From Megasphaera sp. AM44-1BH (GTDB lineage: Bacteria; Bacillota; Negativicutes; Veillonellales; Megasphaeraceae), in contig NZ_QSFA01000017.1 of NCBI RefSeq assembly GCF_003467125.1, positions 1-59,912 of the forward strand: a DNA stretch of 59,912 nucleotides, read 5' to 3'. The notes beneath the pieces were generated by a model that made no database searches, was not told the origin of the DNA, and worked only from the letters and a program-made list of their open reading frames with translations. Shown one piece after another: positions 1 to 8,451 of the stretch. The translations under genes were made by a program, and so were the position numbers. The first letter of the stretch is position 1; each line of letters opens with the position of its first letter.

Positions 1-1541
1 ACCAGATTGTCGTTGACCTGTTTGATGACTTTATCCTGTGCAGCATCGGCACCGATACGGTCTGCAATTTCCTTATGCAGAGCCGTATCTACATTAGTGA
101 GATTCTGACCGATAGACTGATCTTTCTTAATCAAATCACTTTCCGATGTGACATTCTGGTTATTAGAGATCAGATTGACCCGGTCTTTCAATCCATTAGC
201 AACATTATTGGCATTGGTGGCGGCTGCCGTAGCATCACTAGCTGCCTGCGTAGCAGCTTTAGTAGCATCAGCCGTAGCTAAAGCGTTGGCATTCTTCAAA
301 GTGTCCTGAATATTGGCAATATCCTGTTTGTTCTGGGCAATATTACCTGCATTAGTATGGATTTCAGCATTTGCCTTATCTACCCGGCTATCGGTGTCAG
401 AAAGATGCTTTTCCAAATTCTTTGCACTGTCAACGATAGCCTTAGAATTGTTCTGAACGGCTGTAGTCAACGTTTCATTAATCTTACCTTGGTTAGTTAA
501 AGAGTCGGTAATATTTTTCTGAAGGTTGGCAACATCGGTCTGGCGAGCTGTTGTTTCTGCATCAATATTCTTCTGTAAGGTCTGGTCTGCAGCGTCACGT
601 GCCTGAGCTTCAGCAAAATCGTTCTTGTTCAGTTGATCGGTAATCGTTCCGATATTCTGATTAATTGTATTGAAACCATCGGTTACATTCTTATTGAGTG
701 CGCTAATGACTTTATCCTGCGCAGCATCGGCGCCTTTACGATCAGCCCGTTCCTGTGCGACAGCCTGATCACGGGCAGTTGCTTCTGCGTCGATATTCTT
801 CTGCAAGGTCTGGTCTGCAGCATCACGTGCCTGAGCTTCAGCAAGATCGTTCTTGTTCAGTTGATCGGTAATCGTTCCGATATTCTGATTAATTGTATTG
901 AAACCATCGGTTACATTCTTATTGAGTGCGCTAATGACTTTATCCTGTGCAGCATCGGCACCTTTACGATCAGCCCGTTCCTGTGCGACAGCCTGATCAC
1001 GGGCAGTTGCTTCTGCGTCGATATTCTTCTGCAAGGGCTGGTCTGCAGCATCACGTGCCTGAGCTTCAGCAAGATCGTTCTTGTTCAGTTGATCGGTAAT
1101 CGTTCCGATATTCTGATTAATTGTATTGAAACCATCGGTTACATTCTTATTGAGTGCGCTAATGACTTTATCCTGCGCAGCATCGGCGCCTTTACGATCA
1201 GCCCGTTCCTGTGCGACAGCCTGATCACGGGCAGTTACTTCTGCATCAATAGCTTTAGCATTAGCATCTACGCTGTTTTGCAGCTTCGTATCGGCATCTG
1301 TACGGGCAGTTGCTTCATTAGCAATAGCTGTCGTATTGGCAGCAATATCTTTAGAGTAATCTTTTGCAGCCGACTGTGCGCTTTCCAACTGGGAAATTCT
1401 CTGGGTATTGGAATTAACGCCTTGTCTTACTTCATTAAATTCCTGATCTGTAACTTCAGCAAATACACTGCCACCGAACATGGTTGCGCCCATCAAGCCT
1501 GCTAAAATAGCGGTCGTTAATTTTTTTCCTGATAAATTCAT
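1..1541 (-). CDS. Secreted coiled-coil repeat surface protein, probable trimeric-autotransporter-type adhesin (3' end outside window)
   Basis: The gene reads leftward off the window edge, so only about 513 N-terminal residues are visible and the anchor is not seen. The ATG at 1541 follows an AGGAGGAGAG ribosome site. Residues 1-28 form a signal peptide: lysines, a hydrophobic core, then SVFA before EVTDQ. The mature part is Asn/Gln/Ala-rich with spaced hydrophobics, as in parallel coiled-coil stalks. Three tandem 76-residue units (228 bp each) occupy 1247-1020, 1019-792 and 791-564 and are almost identical in DNA. Each carries the segments DGFNTINQNIG and AEAQARDAAD. The family is typical of trimeric autotransporters or long stalk adhesins of diderm Firmicutes. 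Assignment as an adhesin is inference because the C-terminal membrane anchor lies outside. Confidence 0.8.
   Translation of the reverse strand, partial: MNLSGKKLTTAILAGLMGATMFGGSVFAEVTDQEFNEVRQGVNSNTQRISQLESAQSAAKDYSKDIAANTTAIANEATARTDADTKLQNSVDANAKAIDAEVTARDQAVAQERADRKGADAAQDKVISALNKNVTDGFNTINQNIGTITDQLNKNDLAEAQARDAADQPLQKNIDAEATARDQAVAQERADRKGADAAQDKVISALNKNVTDGFNTINQNIGTITDQLNKNDLAEAQARDAADQTLQKNIDAEATARDQAVAQERADRKGADAAQDKVISALNKNVTDGFNTINQNIGTITDQLNKNDFAEAQARDAADQTLQKNIDAETTARQTDVANLQKNITDSLTNQGKINETLTTAVQNNSKAIVDSAKNLEKHLSDTDSRVDKANAEIHTNAGNIAQNKQDIANIQDTLKNANALATADATKAATQAASDATAAATNANNVANGLKDRVNLISNNQNVTSESDLIKKDQSIGQNLTNVDTALHKEIADRIGADAAQDKVIKQVNDNL
564..1247 (-). repeat. Three tandem 228-bp (76-codon) repeats inside the surface protein gene
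   Basis: The landmark CACGT recurs at 596, 824 and 1052, exactly 228 bp apart, and the whole unit repeats in frame. The copies differ at only a handful of bases, for example a Thr/Pro change near 1036 and a Leu/Phe change near 617. Such near-identity points to recent duplication or ongoing homogenisation. Confidence 0.9.
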
Positions 1542-1716
1542 GATTCTCTCCTCCTGTTGCATGAAATATGTTTACAGACTTTTATTTCACGAGCTAATTG
1601 CGCTTGTCCCTGACCGGTACGTCAGGTTTCCCGAAGGAAGGAGCAGAGAATATAAAACAGGCAGCATATCGTTGTGGCTGTGTCTTTTTTTATATTTATG
1701 GTAATGATTTCTTATA

Positions 1717-1836
1717 TTAATATAAAGTAACGTTGAACAAATACCCCCCCCGGTATATTTGAGAGTCAAAAATTACTTCTTTTTCATATGTCATATCATA
1801 TGTTGCTGACACAAATATACACTGGTCAGGAGCCAT
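1717..1836 (-). CDS. Possible small protein or leader peptide, 39 aa
   Basis: I do not recognise this product. The ATG at 1836 is preceded by AAAGGAGGTGGCAAT, a near-perfect ribosome site at good distance, and the frame runs 39 codons to TAA. The peptide begins MAPDQCIFVSATYDMTYEKE and contains an RGG encoded by the G8 run. It ends about 175 bp before the surface protein start and on the same strand, so it could be a small gene or an upstream peptide of that transcript. No signal peptide or membrane segment is visible. The ribosome site is the main support, and chance remains possible. Confidence 0.4.
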   Translation of the reverse strand: MAPDQCIFVSATYDMTYEKEVIFDSQIYRGGYLFNVTLY

Positions 1837-2046
1837 ATTGCCACCTCCTTTCTTATACATATTAAACAAAGTAAACAAATCATTTTGCTTGCCCCTATTG
1901 TACCAAATTTATATATATTTGTCACGAAATTACCATGTTTTTACCTTGTAATGATATTTTGTTCTATGTTTACGCCTATTTTGCTCTAATATGTATATAA
2001 ATATTCTATATTGATATATCCGCAACTGATACGCTCCCTTCCAAAT

Positions 2047-2073
2047 AAACAAGCTTTTATTATTTCGCTTGTC
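2047..2073 (-). terminator. Weak terminator-like stem after the sigma-54 activator gene
   Basis: On the minus strand ACAAGC pairs with GCTTGT around a 12-nt loop, followed by TTATTT. It lies about 70 bp past the stop codon of the 2144-3502 gene. The stem is short, so the call is tentative. Confidence 0.35.
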
Positions 2074-2143
2074 TACCTAGAAGAGAGTATATCATTATGA
2101 TAAATTCTATTTATTTGTGTATCCTATTTTAAAAATTCGTTAC

Positions 2144-3502
2144 TTATTTTTGTTTCCCTAAAAGATTAAATTTTTTTAGTTTATATTGCAACGTTCTACG
2201 AGAAATCCCTAAATATTGCGCTGTTTTCTCCCTATGTCCTCCATTAACTTCTAACGCTCGTATGATTTGTAATTTCTCATTATCTTTTGTTAACTTCTTA
2301 CCAAATCCTTCCTCCTGAAATAGGCCCCGTGGCACTTCATGCAGTGTAATTGTCTCGGCTGTACTCATAATCATCATTCGTTCAATGACATTTTTTAATT
2401 CTCTTACATTTCCGGGCCAGTCATAGGAAATCAAGGTTTGATAAACCGATTTAGAAAATTTCTTATGCATTGAATAACGTTCGCAAAATTTGTTTAGAAA
2501 AAAGTCTATCAATGTAGGAATATCTTCTTTTCGTTCTCGTAGTGGTGGTATTGTAATTGGGATAACATTCAATCGATAAAACAAATCTTCACGAAATGTC
2601 TTATTCAAAACACATTGCCACAAATCTTTGTTGGTTGCAGCAATCAAACGAAAATCCACATCAATAGGACGTGTAGAACCTAACCTCGTAATAGATTTAT
2701 TTTCCAATACCCGCAACAATTTTGCCTGTAAATCTAACGGCATAGAGTTTATTTCATCAAGAAATAATGTTCCTTGATTTGCTGCTTCGATTAAACCAAT
2801 TTTCCCCTTACTAGATGCTCCTGTAAAAGCACCTTTTGTATATCCAAATAATTCCGATTCTAAAATAGATTCCGCAATAGAGGCACAGTTAATTTCTATC
2901 ATAGGTCCCATTTTAACAGGGCTGTGATCATGAATATAGTGAGCAAATACCTCTTTTCCCGTTCCCGATTCACCTTGTAATAAAATAACACTGGCTACTG
3001 AAGCAGCTTGTTCTATCTTTTTTATTAAACACTCCATAACTTTGCTTTTATAAATAAGTTCAAATTTTCTATTATGTCGTTTTACAAATGATACTTCGTC
3101 TTCTTTCTTCGCTTTTATAGCAAAATCAAATTTACCCTTCACACGTGATACTTCAATGCGATCTGCAACGACAAATTTAATTTTCCCATAACTATTAAAA
3201 ATTGGGGTTGCTGTAACGACATAATCAATAAGTTGTCCATTTTCTTTTTTTGATCTCTGTAATCCCGTTATTTTCTTTTTCTCTTTAAAAACTTTTGTAC
3301 AAATCGGCTCGTCTAAAATGTGGAGTTGTTTAAAATCCATCACCGATTTTCCTTCGTAAAAGCGTCTGGGTCTGCCACTACATTTTGTTACATAACGATT
3401 GACCCATAAAAAATTTCCCTTTTCATCAAAAATACTAACTCCCCAATCTAAAGCATCTAATAAGGAAAATAAATCTGGTAATAATAACTCAGACATACTC
3501 AT
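2144..3502 (-). CDS. PAS domain sigma-54-dependent transcriptional activator
   Basis: 452-aa enhancer-binding protein that would open sigma-54 promoters by ATP hydrolysis. Order of domains: a PAS-like sensor at about residues 10-115, the AAA+ domain with Walker A GESGTGKE (177-184), the sigma-54 contact loop GAFTGA (224-229) and Walker B LFLDE (246-250), then a Fis-type helix-turn-helix near the C-terminus (AQYLGISRRTLQYKLKK). There is no receiver domain, so it is likely tuned by a ligand bound to the PAS domain rather than by phosphorylation. The start at 3502 follows AGAGGTGATTGGT; longer starts upstream lie inside the terminator stem and are disfavoured. It sits next to the ligase/transporter operon and the Had-like operon and is the natural regulator of both. 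Confidence 0.93.
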   Translation of the reverse strand: MSMSELLLPDLFSLLDALDWGVSIFDEKGNFLWVNRYVTKCSGRPRRFYEGKSVMDFKQLHILDEPICTKVFKEKKKITGLQRSKKENGQLIDYVVTATPIFNSYGKIKFVVADRIEVSRVKGKFDFAIKAKKEDEVSFVKRHNRKFELIYKSKVMECLIKKIEQAASVASVILLQGESGTGKEVFAHYIHDHSPVKMGPMIEINCASIAESILESELFGYTKGAFTGASSKGKIGLIEAANQGTLFLDEINSMPLDLQAKLLRVLENKSITRLGSTRPIDVDFRLIAATNKDLWQCVLNKTFREDLFYRLNVIPITIPPLRERKEDIPTLIDFFLNKFCERYSMHKKFSKSVYQTLISYDWPGNVRELKNVIERMMIMSTAETITLHEVPRGLFQEEGFGKKLTKDNEKLQIIRALEVNGGHREKTAQYLGISRRTLQYKLKKFNLLGKQK

Positions 3503-3521
3503 ACCAATCACCTCTTTTAAC

Positions 3522-3571
3522 AAAAACATCAGCATGACCATACTTTCACAAAAGGTAATGCTGATGTTTTT
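3522..3571 (-). terminator. Rho-independent terminator of the ligase/transporter operon
   Basis: A perfect 14-bp stem (AAAAACATCAGCAT with ATGCTGATGTTTTT) closes a 22-nt loop and ends in a T run on the minus strand. It lies between the ligase stop (3621) and the activator start (3502), separating the two transcription units. Confidence 0.85.
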
Positions 3572-3620
3572 ATTATACGCAATATATAATCCTGTTTGCA
3601 AGGAATCGATATGTAATCAT

Positions 3621-5213
3621 TCACCCTGCATCTTGGATATATTTTAGTGCCATTTCCCTTAATTTGCTGTTCTTTATTTTCCCATTGGCATTAGTAGGGA
3701 ACGATTGCAGATATACAAAATACTTGGGGATTTTAAACGGAGCCATTTTTTGTTCCAGGTAGTGGTAGATTTCTTTTTGCTGCATAACATGTCCCTTTTT
3801 CCAAATAATGCAGGCACATACAGCTTCTCCATATACATAGTCGGGAACACCAATTACTTTACATGATATAACTTCTTGCAGCTGGTTGATAACATTTTCT
3901 ACTTCTGTCGGGTTTATTTTTTCACCACCGCGATTAATCAGTTCTTTGACTCGCCCAGCATAATGGAGATATCCATGTTCGTCCTGCCATGCAAGATCGC
4001 CCGTATGAAGCCAGCCATCTTCGTCGATTACTTCTTTTGTCAAATCAGGCCTCTTATAATAACCCGTCATTAACAAGGGACTCTTCATGTAAATTTCTCC
4101 CACCTGGCCCTGCTCTGCTTCTAACCCCGTCTTCATATCAACAATTTTCCCTTCACTGTATGAGACAAAATGTCCCAACGTTGTACTCCTCACTTCCAGG
4201 GAATCAGAAATATCCGCAATAGCCACACCAGCCGTCGCTTCTGTCTGCCCCAGTCCAGGCAGTAACGTAAGTCCAAAATTCTTTTCAATATTAATGAATT
4301 GTTCCGTCGAGCAATATGCTCCACCCACAATTCCCGTACGGAGAGACGAAAGATTATACGTATAAAAATCATTTCGTTCCATCATAGCCCAGAACATACA
4401 GGGAATACAACTAAGGACAGTACAATGTTCTTTTTCAATGGTTTCCAAAATACTCTTCGTATGCAAATCAACTGGCATAGCCAACTGAGCTCCGCTGGTA
4501 AATGCAGCCATAATATTAACATCAATGCAGAAAATATGGGGCATCTGCAAAGCACAACAAACAACATCTTGTTCCGTAATATTTTGTGCAGCTGCTTTTT
4601 GTATACCTCCATTAATGAGATTAAAATAACTGGAAACGATAGCTTTCGGCATTTGTCCCGTTGTTCCAGAGGAAAACAGGATCATTCCATTATCCTGACA
4701 GGAAATGGGGAGTTGTCCCGTTTGATACGAATCTTCCCGGCCGGCTCCCATATTCCGGAGATCATCGAATGAAATATACCCTTCTCTTGGTTCGAATGAG
4801 ATATCAAATATTTTCTGAAGCAAATAATTTTTCGTCGCTTTCTGAACGGTAAAGGCAAAATCATTCTGTTTGTATGCACCGCCTATCATCAAATATTTAA
4901 GATCTGCCAAATGAAATAATCTATGTAATTCATCTGCATTCAGTGCCGTATTAAACAGACAGGCAACAGCTCCCATTTTTTCAATAGCTAGGAAAGAAAA
5001 GATCGCATTCGGAGTGTTTTCAGAAAGGATTCCGACATGATCTCCTTTTTGGATACCTTGCAAATTAAGCCCGGCTGCAATTTCTTCAGTTATGACATCC
5101 AATTCTTTATATGTCCATTTGATATTGCCATAGCTAAGTGCTGTACGACTACCATATTGGTCAGCCATTTTGTGTAATATCATGGACATCGTATCCTGTA
5201 CAAGCGGTTTCAT
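3621..5213 (-). CDS. AMP-forming acyl-CoA ligase (FadD/CaiC-like)
   Basis: 530-aa ANL-superfamily ligase that activates a carboxylic acid as acyl-AMP and then acyl-CoA. The phosphate-binding A3 motif SSGTTGQMPK is at 181-190. The C-terminal hinge block has GWLHTGDLAWQDEHG followed by GRVKELINRGGEKINPTEVE, and the catalytic A10 lysine region is near NANGKIKN. Length fits the family. It is 21 bp downstream of the transporter gene and likely co-transcribed with it. Substrate cannot be read from sequence; context with an anion transporter and a 2-hydroxyacyl-CoA pathway suggests a medium or aromatic organic acid taken up from outside. Confidence 0.85.
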   Translation of the reverse strand: MKPLVQDTMSMILHKMADQYGSRTALSYGNIKWTYKELDVITEEIAAGLNLQGIQKGDHVGILSENTPNAIFSFLAIEKMGAVACLFNTALNADELHRLFHLADLKYLMIGGAYKQNDFAFTVQKATKNYLLQKIFDISFEPREGYISFDDLRNMGAGREDSYQTGQLPISCQDNGMILFSSGTTGQMPKAIVSSYFNLINGGIQKAAAQNITEQDVVCCALQMPHIFCIDVNIMAAFTSGAQLAMPVDLHTKSILETIEKEHCTVLSCIPCMFWAMMERNDFYTYNLSSLRTGIVGGAYCSTEQFINIEKNFGLTLLPGLGQTEATAGVAIADISDSLEVRSTTLGHFVSYSEGKIVDMKTGLEAEQGQVGEIYMKSPLLMTGYYKRPDLTKEVIDEDGWLHTGDLAWQDEHGYLHYAGRVKELINRGGEKINPTEVENVINQLQEVISCKVIGVPDYVYGEAVCACIIWKKGHVMQQKEIYHYLEQKMAPFKIPKYFVYLQSFPTNANGKIKNSKLREMALKYIQDAG

Positions 5214-5234
5214 TTGTTTCTCCTTCTTTTATTA

Positions 5235-6689
5235 TCAGATAATTGCCTGTGCCAACTGCAGCCCTACAATAAAAAGAAGCACCAGACTTGCTGCAGCCGC
5301 AGTCATACCGTAATTGAACAACCGTGACGTCTTAATCCAGCCCGAACCAGCTACGATAGCAACGGGCGGTGTTGCAGGCGCCGTAGCAAAAGCATAATTG
5401 ATTCCCATCGTAATCATAACGGCCATGACAAAGGGATCAATAGCCCCTTGATAAATCGTCGATACCAATGGCATGGCAATAGACATACATACAGCACAGG
5501 TAACAGCATTAGACATAAAATTCGTACCAATGACAGCAACGGATGTAACCAGAATAATGAACACGATAGGAGAAATCCCATCGCAAAGACTGCCAATGGT
5601 TGTACTCATCCAGGCAGAAATCCCGATTTGTTTGTTTGCAAAAATGCTTCCTAGTTCAAGCAAAGCCCCCATAAAGAGCAGCATACCAATGGGAGCTCCT
5701 TTTAAGGCATCCTTATAAGATAAAACGGGTTTACCATTGACGGAAATAAAATTAAGCAGAATCAATGCAACAATAGGGGGATAACATTGCTGAATTACGC
5801 CAAATAAGGGGGCCAGTGAAGGCGTAATATACTTGGAAAGCCCTGGTGCCAGCCAGAAGAAAATGACCATTATATACAGACCGGCTGCAATTTTTTCTTC
5901 CTTTCTTATTGGTCCTAAATCGCCTTTTAAAGCTTCGTAATTCAGATGCTGGAAGCGGGATGTATCAGGACGAAGTAAAAATTTACTAATCAGGAACCAG
6001 GCAACAACAACGAGTATTCCCATAGGCAAAGCTACCATGACATACTGACCAAAATCCATCGTCTGTCCTGTATAACTGGCATACTGTGAAAAACCGATAA
6101 GTGTCATAGCATGAGAGATAGGAGTCGTTGACTGGGCAACCTGACATACGATGGGTAAACTGGCGATGAGAACTGCCGGAAGCTTTTGATCGTCGCCTTT
6201 GGTATAACCTAATGACTCAATAATTTCATATAAAATTGGTAAAAAGATCATAACAGTTGCGCTTGACGAAAGTCCTGATGACAGAACAAAGATAGAGATA
6301 AATATCATAGCAATCGTATGCCATGCACCTTTACGGCTAAAATCGCAAGTCAAAAACCAAACTGCCAAGCGATGAGCTACACCGGTAACTTTCAGACTTT
6401 CCGCCAACATGAAACATAGCATCAAATAAAATACCAGCCCATTTCCCAAAGAGCCAGCAGCAGCCTTCCCCATACCAACTTCTGGAATCAGAGCCATTGA
6501 GAAAATGACTGCCATACTGGTCCAGTCTACTCCGACCAATAACCACATGAGCAACCCGCCTATCATGATAAAAAGCGTCTGCGTACCTGACGGGCTCAGT
6601 CCATCAAATACAGGAATATACCTGCCAAAGAAACATAAAAATAATCCAATCACAATTGCAACAATCTGATACGTTTTGTATCCCTTCAT
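5235..6689 (-). CDS. DASS/SLC13-type sodium-coupled anion (carboxylate) permease
   Basis: 484-aa integral membrane protein with about a dozen hydrophobic segments. It has family features of divalent-anion:sodium symporters: TTPISHAMTLIG near the middle, SNAVTCAVCMSIAMPL and ATAPATPPVAIVAGSGW late in the protein. Members import di- and monocarboxylates. It is the first gene of a two-gene operon with the acyl-CoA ligase, so uptake followed by CoA activation of the same acid is plausible. The ATG at 6689 follows AAAAAAAGGAGGAATAAGG. A -24/-12-like promoter lies 54-70 bp upstream. Confidence 0.85.
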   Translation of the reverse strand: MKGYKTYQIVAIVIGLFLCFFGRYIPVFDGLSPSGTQTLFIMIGGLLMWLLVGVDWTSMAVIFSMALIPEVGMGKAAAGSLGNGLVFYLMLCFMLAESLKVTGVAHRLAVWFLTCDFSRKGAWHTIAMIFISIFVLSSGLSSSATVMIFLPILYEIIESLGYTKGDDQKLPAVLIASLPIVCQVAQSTTPISHAMTLIGFSQYASYTGQTMDFGQYVMVALPMGILVVVAWFLISKFLLRPDTSRFQHLNYEALKGDLGPIRKEEKIAAGLYIMVIFFWLAPGLSKYITPSLAPLFGVIQQCYPPIVALILLNFISVNGKPVLSYKDALKGAPIGMLLFMGALLELGSIFANKQIGISAWMSTTIGSLCDGISPIVFIILVTSVAVIGTNFMSNAVTCAVCMSIAMPLVSTIYQGAIDPFVMAVMITMGINYAFATAPATPPVAIVAGSGWIKTSRLFNYGMTAAAASLVLLFIVGLQLAQAII

Positions 6690-6742
6690 CCTTATTCCTC
6701 CTTTTTTTGATTCCGGTCAGTATATATCTTACACAAATTATC

Positions 6743-6759
6743 ATGAAATAATTATGCCA
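6743..6759 (-). promoter_or_regulatory. Candidate sigma-54 promoter for the permease/ligase operon
   Basis: The minus strand reads TGGCAT-N5-TTTCAT, the spacing of a -24/-12 element (GG and C positions twelve apart) with one deviation, T instead of G in the -12 box. The same deviation occurs at 7126-7142 in front of the divergent operon, which argues against chance. The neighbouring gene encodes a sigma-54 activator. Confidence 0.5.
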
Positions 6760-6796
6760 TAAAAAACCTGTAAAAAACTTTCTACCAATCATTTTT

Positions 6797-6972
6797 TTGC
6801 ACTATTTGCACACAAAGAGCCTGGCATTTATTTTATAATTGCACAAAATATGGTGCAAACTCAATTTTCAATTGTGCAGTGTCATGTAATTTTTTCGTAA
6901 AATCAGTGCAATATTGTGCAATTATCCTTTTATTGCACGTATTTTTTTGTAAACGATATGGCAAGCTTGCAC
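6797..6972. promoter_or_regulatory. Cluster of nine TTGCAC/GTGCAA sites, probable activator binding sites
   Basis: TTGCAC occurs at 6797, 6806, 6839, 6933 and 6967, and GTGCAA at 6853, 6906 and 6916, with GTGCAG at 6874. The pair at 6839-6858 forms an inverted repeat with an 8-nt gap. The cluster is placed 40-350 bp upstream of both candidate sigma-54 promoters, as expected for enhancer sites of the activator at 2144-3502. Binding by that protein is inference. Confidence 0.6.
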
Positions 6973-7125
6973 ATATATATGTTGAAACCAATAATTTTAC
7001 AATCTAATTCATTTCAATAAGATTTAATTTTCCATTCTTTTATAGTCCATATACAATAAAGTAATGCTTTATTTTTATATTAATATAGGTATAAAAAAGT
7101 CATATTTTTTGTATTTAAGCAATAT

Positions 7126-7142
7126 TGGCATTTAAATTTCAT
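7126..7142 (+). promoter_or_regulatory. Candidate sigma-54 promoter for the Had/Fld-like operon
   Basis: TGGCAT-N5-TTTCAT on the plus strand, about 90 bp before the CoA-transferase start. It matches the minus-strand element at 6743-6759 in both conserved blocks. No good sigma-70 promoter stands out in the 200 bp before the gene. Confidence 0.5.
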
Positions 7143-7230
7143 ATATATTGGCAAGTAATACATCAAACACCAAGTTTCAATACACGTGTTTATTCATTGT
7201 CAATTTTAATCAAGATTAGGAGGTCAAGAT

Positions 7231-8433
7231 ATGAAACCCTTAGAAGGCATTAAAGTAGTCGAATTGTCCACGTATTTTGCAGCACCTATGTGTGCCCGTA
7301 TCCTCGCCGATTGGGGAGCTGAAGTCATTAAAATTGAAGGACCTAAAGGAGATCCATATCGGCATGCATACAAAGGTCAACGGACTCCTCAATTTGAGGA
7401 AGGCTGCCCTAGTTTCGACTTAGAAAACTCAAATAAATCCTTTGTTTGTCTGAATGCAAAATCCGAAAAAGGGCGCGATGCTATCTTAAAACTGATTGCT
7501 GGCGCCGATGTTTTCCTTACAAATAACCGCCCCAAAGCGTTGCAGAAAATGGAGCTGACCTATGATGATATCCACAAGCTATATCCTAATGTTGTATACG
7601 CTGAAATACTCGGGTATGGTGCCAAAGGTCCTATGAAAGACCGCCCAGGCTATGATTACACAGCATTCTTCTCCCGCAGCGGCCTCATGGCAGATCTCAG
7701 TCCAAAAGGGGAAAGCGTCATGAGCACCTGCGCAGGTTTCGGCGACCACGCCGCTGCTATCACTCTGGCTGGCGGTATTGCTGCCGCTCTCGTTAAAGCC
7801 AAAATGACCGGCGTTGGAGAACACGTCACGACTTCTCTCTATCAAACGGCCATTTACATCCTCAGCAATGGAATTCTTTGTGCCGAATACGGTCGCGAAT
7901 ATCCCCGCTCTCATTTCGATTGCAACAGCCCGTTGCTGCAATGTTATAAATGCAAAGATGGAGAATGGATTTATCTTTCTATGCCTGAATACGATAAAAT
8001 GTGGCCGATTATTTGCACAAAAATTTTTGATCGTCCTGATCTTGCAACAGATCCCCGTTTTTACTGCATCGCTGAAACAAATAAACGTATTGATGAAGCT
8101 GTTCGGACACTGGATGATATATTCATTCTGCATGACAGCGAATATTGGGATAAAAAGATGGTAGAAAACGATATTGCCCATGAAAAATTAGCCCATTTCA
8201 AAGATGTACTCAAAGATGAACAAGCCTGGGCCAACGATTTTCTTCAAGAATACACCTATCCTTGTGGTGAAAAAACAGCCTTCTCTAGTACACCCGTATG
8301 TTTCTCTTCCATTGAGAAAATGCCATTTAAACATAGTGGAAAAGTAGGCCGCGATACGAAAGAAGTCCTGAAAAAATTCGGATATACCGACCAAATGATT
8401 GATGAAATGATTGCTGCTGGCGATGCCAAATAA
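7231..8433 (+). CDS. Type III (CaiB/BaiF) CoA-transferase, HadA/FldA-like
   Basis: 400-aa family III CoA-transferase that would move CoA between an acyl-CoA product and a 2-hydroxy acid to start the dehydration cycle. The N-terminal block LEGIKVVELSTYFAAPMCA and WGAEVIKIEGP are typical. The expected catalytic aspartate is D142 in GYDYT, after GYGAKGPMKDRP. The ATG follows TTAGGAGGTCAAGAT. It heads a five-gene operon whose order (transferase, activator, two dehydratase subunits, acyl-CoA dehydrogenase) equals hadA-hadI-hadB-hadC-acdB of Clostridioides difficile and resembles the fld cluster of C. sporogenes. The acid used could be derived from Leu, Phe or another 2-oxo acid; sequence alone does not decide. 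Confidence 0.88.
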   Translation: MKPLEGIKVVELSTYFAAPMCARILADWGAEVIKIEGPKGDPYRHAYKGQRTPQFEEGCPSFDLENSNKSFVCLNAKSEKGRDAILKLIAGADVFLTNNRPKALQKMELTYDDIHKLYPNVVYAEILGYGAKGPMKDRPGYDYTAFFSRSGLMADLSPKGESVMSTCAGFGDHAAAITLAGGIAAALVKAKMTGVGEHVTTSLYQTAIYILSNGILCAEYGREYPRSHFDCNSPLLQCYKCKDGEWIYLSMPEYDKMWPIICTKIFDRPDLATDPRFYCIAETNKRIDEAVRTLDDIFILHDSEYWDKKMVENDIAHEKLAHFKDVLKDEQAWANDFLQEYTYPCGEKTAFSSTPVCFSSIEKMPFKHSGKVGRDTKEVLKKFGYTDQMIDEMIAAGDAK

Positions 8434-8451
8434 TAAAAAGGAGTTGTAACT

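Larger units (their letters stand above)
1542..2143. other. AT-rich intergenic region between surface protein and sigma-54 activator
   Basis: About 600 bp without a long gene. It holds one 39-codon reading frame with a strong ribosome site (1717-1836, minus) that contains a run of eight C on the plus strand (1744-1751). It also has a weak stem at 2047-2073. A possible minus-strand promoter for the surface protein is TTGTTC near 1734-1739 with TATAAG about 18 bp further on, weakly supported. The rest is AT-rich with no structure I can assign. Confidence 0.5.

Noticed and set aside
633..1505. 290-aa repeat-containing plus-strand reading frame
   Set aside because: It is the antisense of the tandem repeats in the minus-strand surface protein, which has a signal peptide, ribosome site and coiled-coil composition; the plus frame has none.
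2144..3502. NtrC-type two-component response regulator
   Set aside because: No receiver domain precedes the AAA+ domain; the N-terminus looks like PAS, and no histidine kinase gene is nearby.
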